Below are positions 20,876-31,920 of a DNA stretch of 64,000 nt, piece by piece. Source of the DNA: Pholiota molesta (taxonomy: Eukaryota > Basidiomycota > Agaricomycetes > Agaricales > Strophariaceae). The position numbers were made by a program, and so were the translations under genes. A model generated the notes under the pieces. That model made no database searches, was not told where the DNA came from, and saw only the letters and a list, made by a program, of their open reading frames with translations. The stretch covers positions 310,001 to 374,000 of the forward strand of contig JACGCK010000020.1 of the NCBI GenBank assembly GCA_014925825.1, in the 5' to 3' direction. Numbering within the stretch: position 1 is the first letter of the stretch; each line of letters opens with the position of its first letter.

Positions 20876-21705
20876 TCTGCGTGCAAGGGGCTCTTCACCT
20901 TCCCGCGCGTGCGCCGCGCGACGCTCGCCAGCTGGCTCGTGATGACCGCGCAGCAGATGTGCGGCATCAACATTTCTACTCTTCCACCATCTTCGTACCA
21001 CAGGCGGGGTACTCGGCCAAGCAGGCGATGCTCGCCTCGTGGGGCTTCGGGCTCGTCAACTGGCTCTTTGCGTTCCCGGCGGTGTGGACGATCGATACGT
21101 TCGGGCGCCGCAACCTCCTGCTGTTCACGTTCCCCAAGGCGTGGACGCTCCTGGCCGCACGGTTTCTGCTTCTACATTCCGGTGGATAATGCGGCCAGGG
21201 TACCGCTGATTGTGTTCTTCATATTCCTATTTGCAGGTGAGCCTTGGGACCTCTGTGTTGGCCAAAATAAGTGTTAAATTTACTTTGTAGCGTTCTATTC
21301 TCCTGGAGAACGCCGTGCTCCTTTCACTTCTTCGGCCGAAGACTCACATAGAGATGGGAATGTGAGTGAATGAGTCAACTGTCTATGCGATAGCCGTGCT
21401 GATATGTTCACTGTTATGTGCTGCGTCAGACCGTACAGTTGAAGCCTCTTTACGATTTTGGAGAGGTCCGGGAAGGCTCTATAGATTCCAACGAAAATAC
21501 CAAAAACGGACCGTTGGATACTCGCCGATCTTGGATGCAACTAGGATGATTCGCATAGTCTGCATTAACCTTATTATATTCCGTTTGAACTCGTTGTACT
21601 TTGTAGAATTTTGTAGCATCCATTATTTAACTAGATAAAGAATTTACATGAAAAAAACATATTCACTTGCATGCTTTCCAGAATTGGCAAATTGGTTTTT
21701 TGGTT
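20876..21705 (+). pseudogene. truncated copy of the sugar transporter (3' half), copy A
   Basis: From about 20880 the sequence parallels the transporter gene of 31920-29489 (opposite strand): [48 protein letters not shown]. It retains the next intron and AFYSPGE exon. Several residues are lost at the INIMAFYS position (about 20971). The exons between TM9 and the PETK motif are missing, with GATGGGAATGTGAGT followed soon by a piece matching [11 protein letters not shown]. Similarity runs on past the gene end into 3' flank (GTTGTACTTTGTAGAATTTTGTAG) to about 21705. Kept introns show DNA-level duplication. It cannot encode a 12-TM protein. Confidence 0.85.
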
Positions 21706-21770
21706 GTATGCCCCGGCGGGCGCTGGCAAAACCGCTCTGTAAAGCTGTACCATTGCTCATGCCTGGCTGC
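21685..21770 (+). pseudogene. relic of a NACHT/STAND NTPase P-loop
   Basis: The plus strand reads LVFWLYAPAGAGKTAL, then a stop codon (TAA at about 21739), then SCTIAHAW in the same frame. This is the Walker A region of fungal NACHT proteins, whose intact version here reads LMWLNGAAGAGKSAIAQSIAE (26652 gene). Nothing NACHT-like was found on either side within a few hundred bases, so only a fragment of about 25 codons remains. It lies directly after the 3' end of transporter copy A. Confidence 0.65.
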
Positions 21771-22317
21771 TTATAATAATAGATGAATTTACATTATATG
21801 GCATCTCGAACTCGTAAGGCTTGACCCACATGCGATGCTTCTAGCATATCACAATCACTTGTATCGACGCAAGACGATGGAAATTATTAGCCAAGTATTT
21901 CACACGTTTTGTCCAATTTTACAGTGTTGCATGGAATTGTATTACGGCTACAAGATATGGAATACAATGGAATCCATGTGTAAAGCTTTCGCAAGCTTTC
22001 CAAGGACTTGTAACTCTCAAATTCCTTGCGTAGAATTCCAGCTCAGCAAACCATTGTAAGGAACGCTTTACATTCTAATGGATTCTATTATAGAACTGCC
22101 TTGCGAACGTCAGAAGTGTTCCAAGCATTTTATGGTGTTTTATGACAGTGTGGTAAAACCTCTCACACCTTACCCATCGTATGGGATCTTAGCGCTATTA
22201 TATCCCGTCCGGCGCTTATTTAAGTTACAATGGCCGGATTTCCGGCCCGTGATGTTGATTTGTATTTACATCTTGAGTCAGATAAGATTTTGCATCAGTG
22301 ACTCTTGACTTTTTACC
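21771..22317. other. gene-free AT-rich interval
   Basis: Upstream region of the tyrosyl-tRNA synthetase gene. No other coding signal is seen. Confidence 0.45.
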
Positions 22318-23927
22318 ATGGCCACCACAGACGAGAAATACGAGCTCATCACCCGAAGACTGCAGGAGGTGCTCGGCGCCGACACCATCAAGGCCATTCT
22401 CGCCGAGGGCCGCCAGCCAAAATGCTACTGGGGCGCGTACCATCCCGGAATCTCATCTGCGATCGACGCTGAGTCTTCTCATCTACAGGAACTGCCCCGA
22501 CAGGACGACGTGCGCACTATTCAGCTTATCTCAGGGAATATCTTCTGAAATGGTGATCTAGCGCACATCGGGTACTTCGTGCCTCTGACGAAAATTGCGG
22601 ATTTCCTGAGGGCGGATGTCCAGGTACGTGTCCTTTGCGGTCGCTCGTTCTACAGAGTATTTATGGATTGACAGGTCACTATCCTGCTGGCAGGTATGCA
22701 TGATGCATCCACTCATCGTCACAGACTGATGTATTGAATGCACTAGATGTCCACGCTTTCCTCGACAACCTGAAGGCCCCTCTCGAGCTCGTGAAGCACC
22801 GCACAAAATACTACGAATTCGTGATCACCGCCGTCCTCAAATCCCTCGGCATCCCCGTCTCCGCGCTGCGTTTCGTGGAGGGCTCGTCCTACCAGCTCAC
22901 CCCGGAGTACAACATGGACAACTACCGCCTCTGCGCGACGGTCACGGAGCACGACGCGAAGAAGGCCGGCGCGGAGGTCGTGAAGCAGGTCGACAGCCCG
23001 CTGCTCAGCGGCCTGCTCTACCCCGGCCTGCAAGCGCTCGACGAGCAGTACCTCGACTGCGACTTCCAGTTCGGCGGCGTCGACCAGGTGCGTGCCCCCT
23101 CTCCCCCCTCCCCCCTACCCAGCACCAACGGATGGATGTGCAGCGCAAGATCTTCACCTTCGCGGAGCTCTACCTGCCGAAGCTCGGGTACGCGAAGCGC
23201 GCGCACCTGATGAACGCGATGGTGCCCGGGCTCGCGGGCGGCAAGATGTCCGCGTCGGACCCGAACTCGAAGATCGACTTCCTCGACGCGCCCGAGGTCG
23301 TGCGCAAGAAGCTCAAGTCCGCGTTCTGCGAGGAGGGCAACGTCGAGGGCAACGGCGTGCTCGCGTTCGTCGAGGCCGTGCTCATCCCGATCAGCCAGCT
23401 GCGGCTCGACCACGCAAAAGGCGACAAGGTCCTCGTCGACGGGTCCGGCGACCAGCGCCCGTTCGTCGCGGACGGCGCCCCGCCGGGCACGGTGTTCAGC
23501 GTCGAGCGCGATGCGAAATTCGGGGGGCCGACGCACTACAGCTCGTACGAGGAGGTCAAGGCGGACTTCGCGGCGAAGACGCTGCACCCGAAGGACCTGA
23601 AGACGACCGTCGCGGACTGCATCAACCGCCTGCTCGAGCCGATACGCGCGGCGTACGCGGCGAACGAGGAGTGGCAGCGCATCACGGCGCTCGCGTACCC
23701 CGACCCCAACGCGAAGCCGGCGAAGACGAAGAAAAAGGTGCGTGCTTGCCGCTTTTTCTGTTGCATTAGCTGATCCCGCGCTCCAGGAGAAGGTCTACCA
23801 CCCTCCCCCACCAGGCAAGGGCCGCAGTGCGAAGCCTGCTGGTGATGATGCGGCTGTGGAAGCAGCGGTAGCAGATGCCACAGCTGACCTCGCAAAGGCG
23901 CAGATCGACACAACTAGTTCCTCATGA
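22318..23927 (+). CDS. TYS1: cytoplasmic tyrosyl-tRNA synthetase
   Basis: Attaches tyrosine to tRNA-Tyr in the cytosol. Seven exons (22318-22432, 22489-22509, 22562-22623, 22675-22693, 22747-23087, 23144-23737, 23787-23927) total 1293 nt, giving 430 residues without a frame break. The class I HIGH-type motif is assembled across exons 1-3 as GTAPTGRPHIGYF. The KMSKS-type motif is [14 protein letters not shown]. The binding-pocket segment [19 protein letters not shown] is typical of eukaryotic TyrRS. Exons 2 (21 nt) and 4 (19 nt) are unusually small, and intron 1 uses a GC donor (GCGCGT). The tail after KAKTKKK is a lineage-specific Ala-rich extension. The ATG at 22318 fits the conserved [14 protein letters not shown] start. 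Confidence 0.93.
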
Positions 23928-24219
23928 TAGATACCAGAGTAGCAGGACATCATGTATTTACCCAGTGGATACGGATATATTCATCAGTGCTCGCTTCAGT
24001 ATAAGAACAATGGCTAGGCCGTATGGACAGGAAACTTAAACTTGGCAGAGTAGCGAGGGCTCTATGAATTGCATATCTATTGGCCCACTGGTATCGTCGC
24101 AGATCGTAAGGTACTATGAGGAAGGACATGTCTGGAATGAAATTAAGCGAGGTAGAGGAGAATGCCGGCATGGTTAGCGGTAAAGTCAAAAGTCAAGTGT
24201 CGATGGTGATCCACAATCA

Positions 24220-25994
24220 TCATCGCCGCCCCTCAGCGCCATTCGCATCCGTCGGATACTGCTGAGAGGGCTGCTGGCGCTGATGCTGCTGCTGCGACTC
24301 CCGCGTGCGGCTGCCCTTCGTCTCGATCTTCACGTACTCGCTCTCCTCCGCCGCGCCGTCCTCGGTATCCTTCTTCACGCCCATGTACGCCTCGCCGAGC
24401 ATTTGCAGCGCGACCGCGCGGAGCGTCGCCTTCTCGCGCGAGAGCGCGGGGTCGCCGAGGAGGCGCTCGCACGTCTCGCGCAGGATGGACTCGACTTCCA
24501 ATTTCGTGCCCTGCGTCCCGAGGAGAGGTCAGCGTGCTGTACACCGGGCGCAGGCAGGCTTGAACGCACCTTGAAGAGCGCCTGCAGGCCCTTTTCTGCG
24601 GCTTGTTCCTCGAGGCGCTTTTTCTCTTCTGGCGTGAGGTTCCCGGCCTTCTCGGCGGTTTGGATCTGGTCAAACACGGATTTGAGCTCGATGGCGGCGC
24701 GCAGTGTGGAGACGCTGGATAAGAAATGGTCAGATGGATGTGGATGGCAGCAGGAATGGAGACGCACGTTTCGCTGAAGACGTGGTATTTGCCTTGTACG
24801 TTGTGGAGCCACCCGCCGACGCCGAGGAAGGTTTGGTTGGTGGCGAGATGGTGCTTGGCTTTTGAGACGTACACGAAGCCGATGGTGTGTAGGAGTTCGA
24901 GGCCGTATGATTCTCGCTTAAGCTCCCTGTGTGTAATTTTAATACATTGTAAAACAAAGATGAAAGAGGCGTACTCTGCTTCCAGTTGGCATATCGTCCG
25001 CCAGCTCGTCGCGACATCCACATCCTCCGGGCCCGTCGCCGACTCCGTGAATATACTGAGCTTGCGCTCCATATTCTCCACGAGCTTGTTCACGCGCTCC
25101 TGCCTGACCGCGGCCTTCTCCGCGGCCTTCAGGCGGTCCTTCTCCGCCTTCACGCGCTCCTTCTCCTCCTTGCGCGCGCGCTCCTCCGGCGTGAGGATCT
25201 CGCGGCCCTTCGCGTCCCTCGGCCGCGGCGCCGCGCCCGCGTCAGCGTCCTCGCCCTCGGCGTCGTCCGCGTCCTGCAGCGCGGTCTTCATGTCGCGCGC
25301 GAGGCTGATGTGCCCGATGATGGGCACGAAGCGCTCGCCGCCGAAGATCGCGCCGAAGACCTCCTCCGGGTCGACGTACCCGCCCTCCGGGGCGCTCTCC
25401 TTCGGGCCGAACTCGTTGTATTTGCGCCGCAGGGCGTCGTCGGACAGCGTCTGGTACGCGATGGCGATGTCCTTGAAGCGCTCCTCCGCGAGCGGGTCGT
25501 CTGGGTTCTTGTCTGGATGGTGCTTGATCGCGGCGCGGCCTGTGGGTGGGGGGTGAGCGGGGTTAGTAGGGAGAGGGAGGGGGCGTACGGTAGGCCTTCT
25601 TGATGTCGTCAGTGGTGGCGGTGACGGACACCCCCAGGATGTCGTAGTAGCCCGTCTCCAGCGGCCGCTCTTGCGTCCCTATCTTGCGACCCTTGCGCGC
25701 CTGCGCTCCTGCCGCCGATGATAGCGAGGGTTTTTGGGTAGTAGGCGTACTCGCTCCCGATCTCGACGAGGAGCTTGCATACGCCGTCGATGACGATGGG
25801 ACCTGGCCCGGGTAGAATGCGTGTTGGACGATGTTTTGGCATGAGAAACAGCGTATTTGCAGCAGAGTCCCTGGTCGTGGTTGGGGGGTTGGTACTGCAA
25901 ATTCTAAGGCAGCATTACACCTTGAATTGGAGCAGGAGGTGCCAATGTGGGGTATTATGGGTCGTGAAGGGAGTATAGGATAGGAGTTGTTCAT
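24220..25994 (-). CDS. DnaJ-X (Caj1/Djp1-like) J-domain co-chaperone
   Basis: A J-domain protein that stimulates Hsp70 ATPase. The N-terminal part has two Cys pairs (TSCSNSRCN; IRCFSCQN) that may bind zinc. The J domain follows: TGYYDILGVSVTATTDDIKKAYR, then across an intron AAIKHHPDKNPDD with the essential HPD. FGPKESAPEGGYVDPEEVFGAIFGGERF and the DnaJ-X C-terminal region (ELLHTIGFVYVSKAKHHL) follow, with a coiled, Lys/Glu-rich segment in the middle. At least five exons splice in frame, including a 48-bp intron after CQLEAE that also reads through in frame. The C-terminus is Gln-rich. Start ATG at 25994; stop near 24220. It is convergent with tyrosyl-tRNA synthetase, with about 290 bp between them. 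Confidence 0.9.
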
Positions 25995-26109
25995 TGTTAA
26001 GACGAAACTGGTGAACTCGGGGTGCAAGTCCAACTTATCACCTTCAGATCCAGAGTTCAGCGAGAGTGGCGGCCAAGGTCGAAGATTCTGATTCAAGAAG
26101 CGGTGTACG

Positions 26110-26425
26110 CAGTTAACACGTGAGCAAAAATGACGCCAGTGGCCAATTCTGGAACGCATGAAAGTGCCAGTGAATATGCTTTTTTTTGTCATGTAAATTC
26201 TTTATCTTTTGAATAATGGATGCTACAAAATTCTACAAAGTACAACAAGTTCAAACGGAATATAATCAGGTTAATCGAAAGTAAGCTTGGATTCAGACTA
26301 AACTCAAACTAAACTATTCGAATAGTCAAATCATGGCCGGCGAGTACCCAACTGTATACGCGTTTTTGGTCTTTTCGTCGGAATATATAGAGCCTAAATC
26401 ATCATCATACATGTGTTCGAAAGCG
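26110..26425 (-). pseudogene. 3' end of a sugar transporter, copy B
   Basis: Minus-strand reading gives GSIYSDEKTKNA and then 3' flank (GTTGTACTTTGTAGAATTTTGTAGC) closely matching copy A at about 21480-21705, and more distantly the end of the intact transporter at 29340-29520. Similarity with copy A continues into AAGAATTTACATGA and CCAGAATTGG, reaching toward the DnaJ 5' flank. No upstream transporter exons are present, since the NACHT gene starts 230 bp away on the other strand. Confidence 0.8.
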
Positions 26426-26651
26426 ACGATCGAGAGCAAGTAAAACCTGAAAAAGCGCAATTAGAATGTCGACCAAGTGAACCGTGATAGTACTTACATG
26501 TCACCCACTATTTATTCTGACTCGTGTTTTCAAAAATAGTCTTTCATTGAAATGCTGTGACGATGCTGTGATAATGCTGTACGCACATACGTACTTGTAT
26601 GTGGCTTCCCACTTTAACAGCTTCTCTGTATCCTTCCCAAATTCCTATTCC

Positions 26652-28694
26652 ATGGCAAGCGAGGTCTCCCAAATCCCCCTAGACCAGTTGCGCTCGGTAG
26701 CCGCCCCAGATGTGTCTATGTTCGGCGGTAATAACCTCATTCAAGGAGGAACTTTCGTTCAGAGCAACTCAAACATTGTAGCGGGAAGCAGCAGCAGAAG
26801 TGAATACTACCTGTTATCTTTTCCGATTTCTACATGTTTGCTAATTGTCCGATGCGTAGAGGGGTTCGAGCTCCTGCAAAAGCGGGTTGCCACTTCCGCC
26901 TTCCACGACTCTGCCCAACGCGCCGACCCTCCAAGATGCCACCCGAATACAAGGGACGCAGTTATCCAGGAGATATTCGACTGGATGGTAGGGTCTAGGG
27001 ACCGCGATGCATGGCTCATGTGGCTCAATGGCGCTGCGGGCGCTGGAAAATCTGCGATAGCCCAGTCAATTGCCGAACGATGTGTGGCGGAAGGACACTC
27101 AGTCGCCAGCTTTTTCTTTTCTCGGTGGGATAAAACTCGAAACACCATGGCCTCATTAGTTGCTACGCTTGCGTACCAAATCATTCAAGCAATTCCAACA
27201 ACCTTGGACGACATCATCCAGACCATCGAGCAAAACCCGCTTATTTTTGAGCAATCCCTCGAATCTCAGTTCGAATCCCTCATCATTCAGCCTCTTCTAC
27301 GCATGGCCGCCCTTCCCGAAACTCACGGTGACGTCGATCATGCACTCCGGCGCCTAATTGTGATTATTGATGGCCTCGATGAATGCGACAATCGGAGTTT
27401 GCAATGCAGCTTGATCAAGCTACTCGGCAATCTACTGGGTCGCAGGAATCTCCCCATTGTATTTCTAGTTTGCAGTCGTGCAGAGCTCCACCTCCAGATG
27501 GCCTTCGAACAGCAGGACGTTACTAAAATTCTTGCGAAGCTACCCCTAGACGATGTTACGAAAACCTCCGACGGCATCCGAGTATATCTCAACGACAAGT
27601 TCGCGGAGATCAAGCAGATTCATCCATTCAGAGGCAGCCTCGCCGATTGGCCAGACTCTTCGATCGTTGAACAGATCATAGCCAAATCATCAGGACAGTT
27701 TATCTACGCCTCCGTCGTTATGTGCTATATTTCATTCCCAAGCGCTCATCCCGCCATCCGACTCGACATCATCAACGGCATCCGTGCGCGGAGTTCTTCA
27801 TCTGAGAACCCATTCGCCAATCTCGATGCACTCTATGAGCACATCTTCTCGGAGGTGCAATCGCTCAATATGACACTCGATATTCTAGCCTATGCACTGC
27901 TTGGCCGTCAGCAAAACGTCGCCGCAATTGAATGGGCCTTTGGATTGGCTCCCGGCGAGGTGGAAGTTTCTCTGGCCGACTTAACATCTGTCATCACATG
28001 CAAGCCCAAGGATAACGAACCAGGGCAGAATGGGCCCGCGATGCGATTCCTCCACGCCTCCTTGCCTGATTTTCTTCTAGACCAAAGTCGTTCTGCAGCC
28101 TATCACATCAACCCCAAAGAATACTGCGCTAAGCTGGCCTGTATTTTGCTTAAAAAGCCTTTGCCATCACCTGTACTGCAACATCAGAGAAAGTATCTCA
28201 AGGAGCCGCTTCTTTGTCTCCTTCAGACTGCAAAGGCATCCAGCGAGTTATACAAGCGATTGCGGAAATTTGACATGGCCATCCTCACGGCCGGCTTGGT
28301 ATTTTCCGGGGAAGAATTTGACATCTCTCTTTCATATGCGCTTGATTTTTTATATGCTTTGAAGAATCTGGATCTGGTACGTAAAACATTATTATCAGAG
28401 ACAAATCAGAGACATTTTCTCATCTTTCAATGCTAGAAATTCGACCACGATAAAGGCCTCTACTCTCGTTATGAGAATTATATAGCTGACCATCTGGCCT
28501 CTATTCACGATTCCACAGAATTGTCTTACAAAACGAGGTCTAAACTTTCAGCATACAGTGCTAAACTGTGTGCAGATATCTTGAAACGACGTGAACGTTC
28601 TTCGAAAACCAGAAAAAAGTTGTGGCAGCCATCACTTTGGTTTAGCATGTTGGAAATCCGTTTCGATTTGAGACATTTTAATGTAGTCGTGTAA
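26652..28694 (+). CDS. NACHT-domain STAND NTPase (fungal NLR-like), NACHT-1
   Basis: Three exons (26652-26799, 26860-28376, 28437-28694) give 640 residues without a break. The NACHT module has Walker A GAAGAGKSAIAQ (about 27030) and Walker B LIVIIDGLDECDNRSLQ (about 27355). The sensor/winged-helix-like region NPFANLDALYEHIFSEV and RFLHASLPDFLLDQSRSAAYHI follow, as in Agaricomycete NACHT proteins. No ankyrin, WD or TPR repeats occur. The C-terminus is a short unknown domain. The N-terminus has no recognised effector domain, only a roughly 50-residue stretch with GGNNLIQGGTFVQSNSNIV. Such proteins are thought to act in non-self recognition and cell death; the role here is inferred. Intron 1 is 60 bp and also readable in frame. 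Confidence 0.88.
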
Positions 28695-29488
28695 AGTGAA
28701 TGATGATATTCGATCAGTCAGTTGATGATAGTCACCAGTGATGTTAACTAGCATGGTATTTAGTAGATAATTTTGTCATGATTTTACTTGCGCGCGTGAA
28801 CAGACTTTTTCTGTTCGCGCGCGCAGAACTCGTCTATAACATCTCTAGATCATATATAACGTGTTATTAAGGTGTGTTATGTATGTATAAATTTTCTTAT
28901 ATGTACATAGTTTTTGTCACATATATATACAAATTAATTTTTTAGGCACTTGGCCAAGCTCGAGCATAGTATGTCTCCCTCGCTGGATATAGCTTTGTGC
29001 TTGGTTTTCTATTTCACAATCAATGACTCCGGTAAGCTAAAATTCTCAGCAGAGATAAGATCTATTAATATCGAGTCATTGGGCGTCGCAGACCGGAATT
29101 CACCAGAAGACAAACAGGGCAATAACTCCAACACCGTCTTATCGATTATAGGAAAGAAGATTGAAAGTATGTACTGGAACGCAAACCAGATTCGTACCTG
29201 AACAGGTAGTGAATTGAGTGGGTTCTTACCTCTTATAACAGAAATTTTGCTTTCCATATAGCGATAGGCTTGCCTTAGAAGTGAGCCATGTTACCGGCAC
29301 TTACAGCTCAACGTTGGCTCAACGATAATGAGGGAATGAGGGGCAAAGCCTTATTCAATATTCTACAAAATTCTACACAAAGTACAACGAGTTCAAACGG
29401 AGTATAATAAGGTTAATCGGAACTAAACTTGAACTAAACTCAAACTAAACTCGAATATTCGAATCATACCAAGGTCGACGATAACCAA
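28695..29488. other. gene-free interval with strong hairpin
   Basis: Contains the inverted repeat at 28789-28825 (listed) and the 3' flank of the sugar transporter. A short plus-strand frame at 28950-29201 has no support. Confidence 0.5.
28789..28825. repeat. near-perfect inverted repeat, 16-bp stem, 5-nt loop
   Basis: TGCGCGCGTGAACAGA and TCTGTTCGCGCGCGCA are reverse complements except for one T:C-to-G:T-type mismatch, separated by CTTTT. The GC-alternating stem stands in AT-rich DNA about 95 bp after the NACHT-1 stop codon. Confidence 0.85.
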
Positions 29489-31920
29489 CTACGCCTTGGT
29501 CTTGTCGTCGGAGTGTATAGAGCCCTTAGACTCCGGGACCTCGTCAAATTGATAAAGAGGCTTCAGCTGCACGTTCTGGCGCAGCACATAGCGGCGAATC
29601 CAATAAGGAAGGAACGTGCGGACTTGGTACGAGGCATGCGTCGAGGTCGGAACGGCAAAGACATAATCGAGCTCTTCGAGTGTCCTTTGCTTCGTTTCTG
29701 CGCGGACAATCGAGGTTGAGTATGTGATTTACCGAATAAATTTTTCAGAAAGACATACCCGGCATCAGGAAGAATATCATCACAAACGCCGCGACGTTCA
29801 GCCCGGCGTAGAATCCGAAGGCACCCACGCTCCCAAAGGCGCTCAAGAGACGGGGGAACGTAAGTGAGAGAACGGCGGCCCAGAAAAAGCATGTCGCGAC
29901 GGCCCACGACCTAAATCATGTCAGCACGGGTATCGCATAGACATTCAACTCGTCAACTCACATTCCCATCTCTCTGTGAGTCAGGGGGAAGACTTCGGCG
30001 GAATAGGTGAAAGGAACTGGGCCTTCTCCCGGAGAATAAAACGCTACAAAAATAAATGAGTACGCACATCAGCCAACATAGACGTCCCAAAGCTCACCCG
30101 CAAACAGGAAGACGAAGAACGCAATCAGCGGTACCCTGGCCGAGTTATCCACCGGAATGTAGAAGCAGAACCCAGCAGCCAGGAGCGTCCACGCCATATT
30201 CGGGAACGTGAACAGCAGCAGGTTGCGGCGCCCGAACGTATCGATCGTCCACACCGCCGGGAACGCAAAGAGCCAGTTGACGAGCCCGAAGCCCCACGAG
30301 GCGAGCATCGCCTGCTTGGCGAGTACCCCGCCTGCACGAAGATGGTCGACGAGTAGAACGCCATGATGTTGATGCCGCACATCTGCTGCGCGATCATCAC
30401 GACCCAGCTGGCGAGCGTCGCGCGGCGCACGCGCGGGACGGTGAAGAGCTCGACGAAGCGCTGGTAGTAGTTCGCGCCGTTGAGGATCGCGTGCTCCTCG
30501 ACGAGCTGGCAGTGCACGTAGTAGAGGTCGCGCGCCGCTTGGATCTCGCTGTTGCGCAGGCGGCTGAACGACTTGAACGCATCGACGTAGCGGTCCTTCT
30601 TCATATACCAGCGCGGCGATTCTGTAAATCAGATATCAGATAAGGCCCGGTGGAATGGAAGAGGAGGGAACTTGCCGGGGCAGAAGTAGATTCCAATTAC
30701 TAATGGAACGGCAGGCAAGAAGGCGGAACCAAGCTCGAGGCGCCACACGATGCTCCCAGTACCTTCGAGAACAAGATTGGCAGAGAATCCCAGGAGAATA
30801 CCGAACGCAGTCTGTGTGAACGGGCATAGATAAGCTGCGAGTTTGACTCAGAGAGAAGGATGATACTTGCCCACATCTGCCAGGACATTACGAGCCCTCC
30901 CCGGATATTAGCGGGTACATTCTCTGCAGCAAACACCGGTGATGTGGTAGCCTTCGGACCCATTCCAATACCTAAGAGGAGACGACAGACCTATGCAGAA
31001 CGGGTCAGCGTCATTAACATCAAGGGGATGATTTCTAACGCACGAAAAGTTGCGGCCATGTTTGGGACACAGCTGCACCGAGGACACTAAATGTACAGAA
31101 TATGCCGCAGATGAACAGTGTTCCTCGGCGTCCAAAGTAGTAGTTTAATGGATCAGTAAGCCAGCATCCAAGAAGGCATGATCCGATATAAGGTCTGGAT
31201 TTTAATACTCGCAAGATCAGAGTTTATAAGGATATGAAAATGGGTGGGATGACTTTACCCTGAGTTGATTACACCCACAATCCAATCGTCGAGGTTGGCC
31301 TTCGCACTTCCTGCCGGTGCGGTGAGCCTAGGGCTGCTGGGAAGAACAGATTTGCGCCGTTGGAACCCGTCTGATCCCATCCTCTACAATCAACCGGAGG
31401 TGTTAATACCGGTGCTCAGATCTCTCGATACATGGAGTGCTTACTGGACAGCGGCGGCGACACTACAGATGATGACTGTCAGATAAAGGTCTCGAGATTG
31501 ACTCCATCTATCTGAAAGATTGCCGAACTTAACAAAGACATAGCAAAAAAAATGGGTGCAACTCACGGGTCGTTTCACGTCGGATAACAAGTTTTCCTCT
31601 TCCGATAGTTCGGGCATGGTTTCGAAGTCGCTCGGATTTTGCGCGAGCAAGGCTGCTTTCCTGAACAAGTCCTGTTTGTCGTCTAGGCCTTTTTCTCGAG
31701 TGAAGTCGTCCACCCGTTTCAACAAAACATCCCGTGGTATACCGACGAGGGGATTTTGTATCCTAGAGAATGATGAGTACCTTCGTTGCGTAACTTATTT
31801 CATGATCGCGAAGGACATACCTGGCTTGGACGTTGTTGGCCAGTTCGATATGAGTGGTGTCCCCACCTTCTCTTCATCATAGCTGGGCCTGTCAGGGCTC
31901 TGTTTGCCTTCGAGCGACAT
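29489..31920 (-). CDS. MFS sugar/inositol-type transporter (SP family), two frameshifts
   Basis: A plasma-membrane sugar symporter or facilitator. Reading from the ATG at 31920: Asp/Glu-rich N-terminus, then [40 protein letters not shown] (TM1), FFPAALG and [20 protein letters not shown]. Next come [24 protein letters not shown] (loop 6-7 PESPR motif), [14 protein letters not shown] (GRR motif), [20 protein letters not shown], and PETK at the end of TM12. At least eight exons are present. Two introns use GC donors (TGG|GCAAGT and CCCG|GCAAGT). One-base losses break the frame near 31326 (TAGGCTCACC) and near 30319 (CTCGCCAAG). Copy A still has CTCGGCCAAG at the latter position, showing that a G is missing. 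The first intron junction also needs one extra base. Confidence 0.87.

Noticed and set aside
23018..23587. 189-codon minus-strand frame and other long frames over 22.7-25.6 kb
   Set aside because: Shadows of the GC-rich tyrosyl-tRNA synthetase and DnaJ exons.
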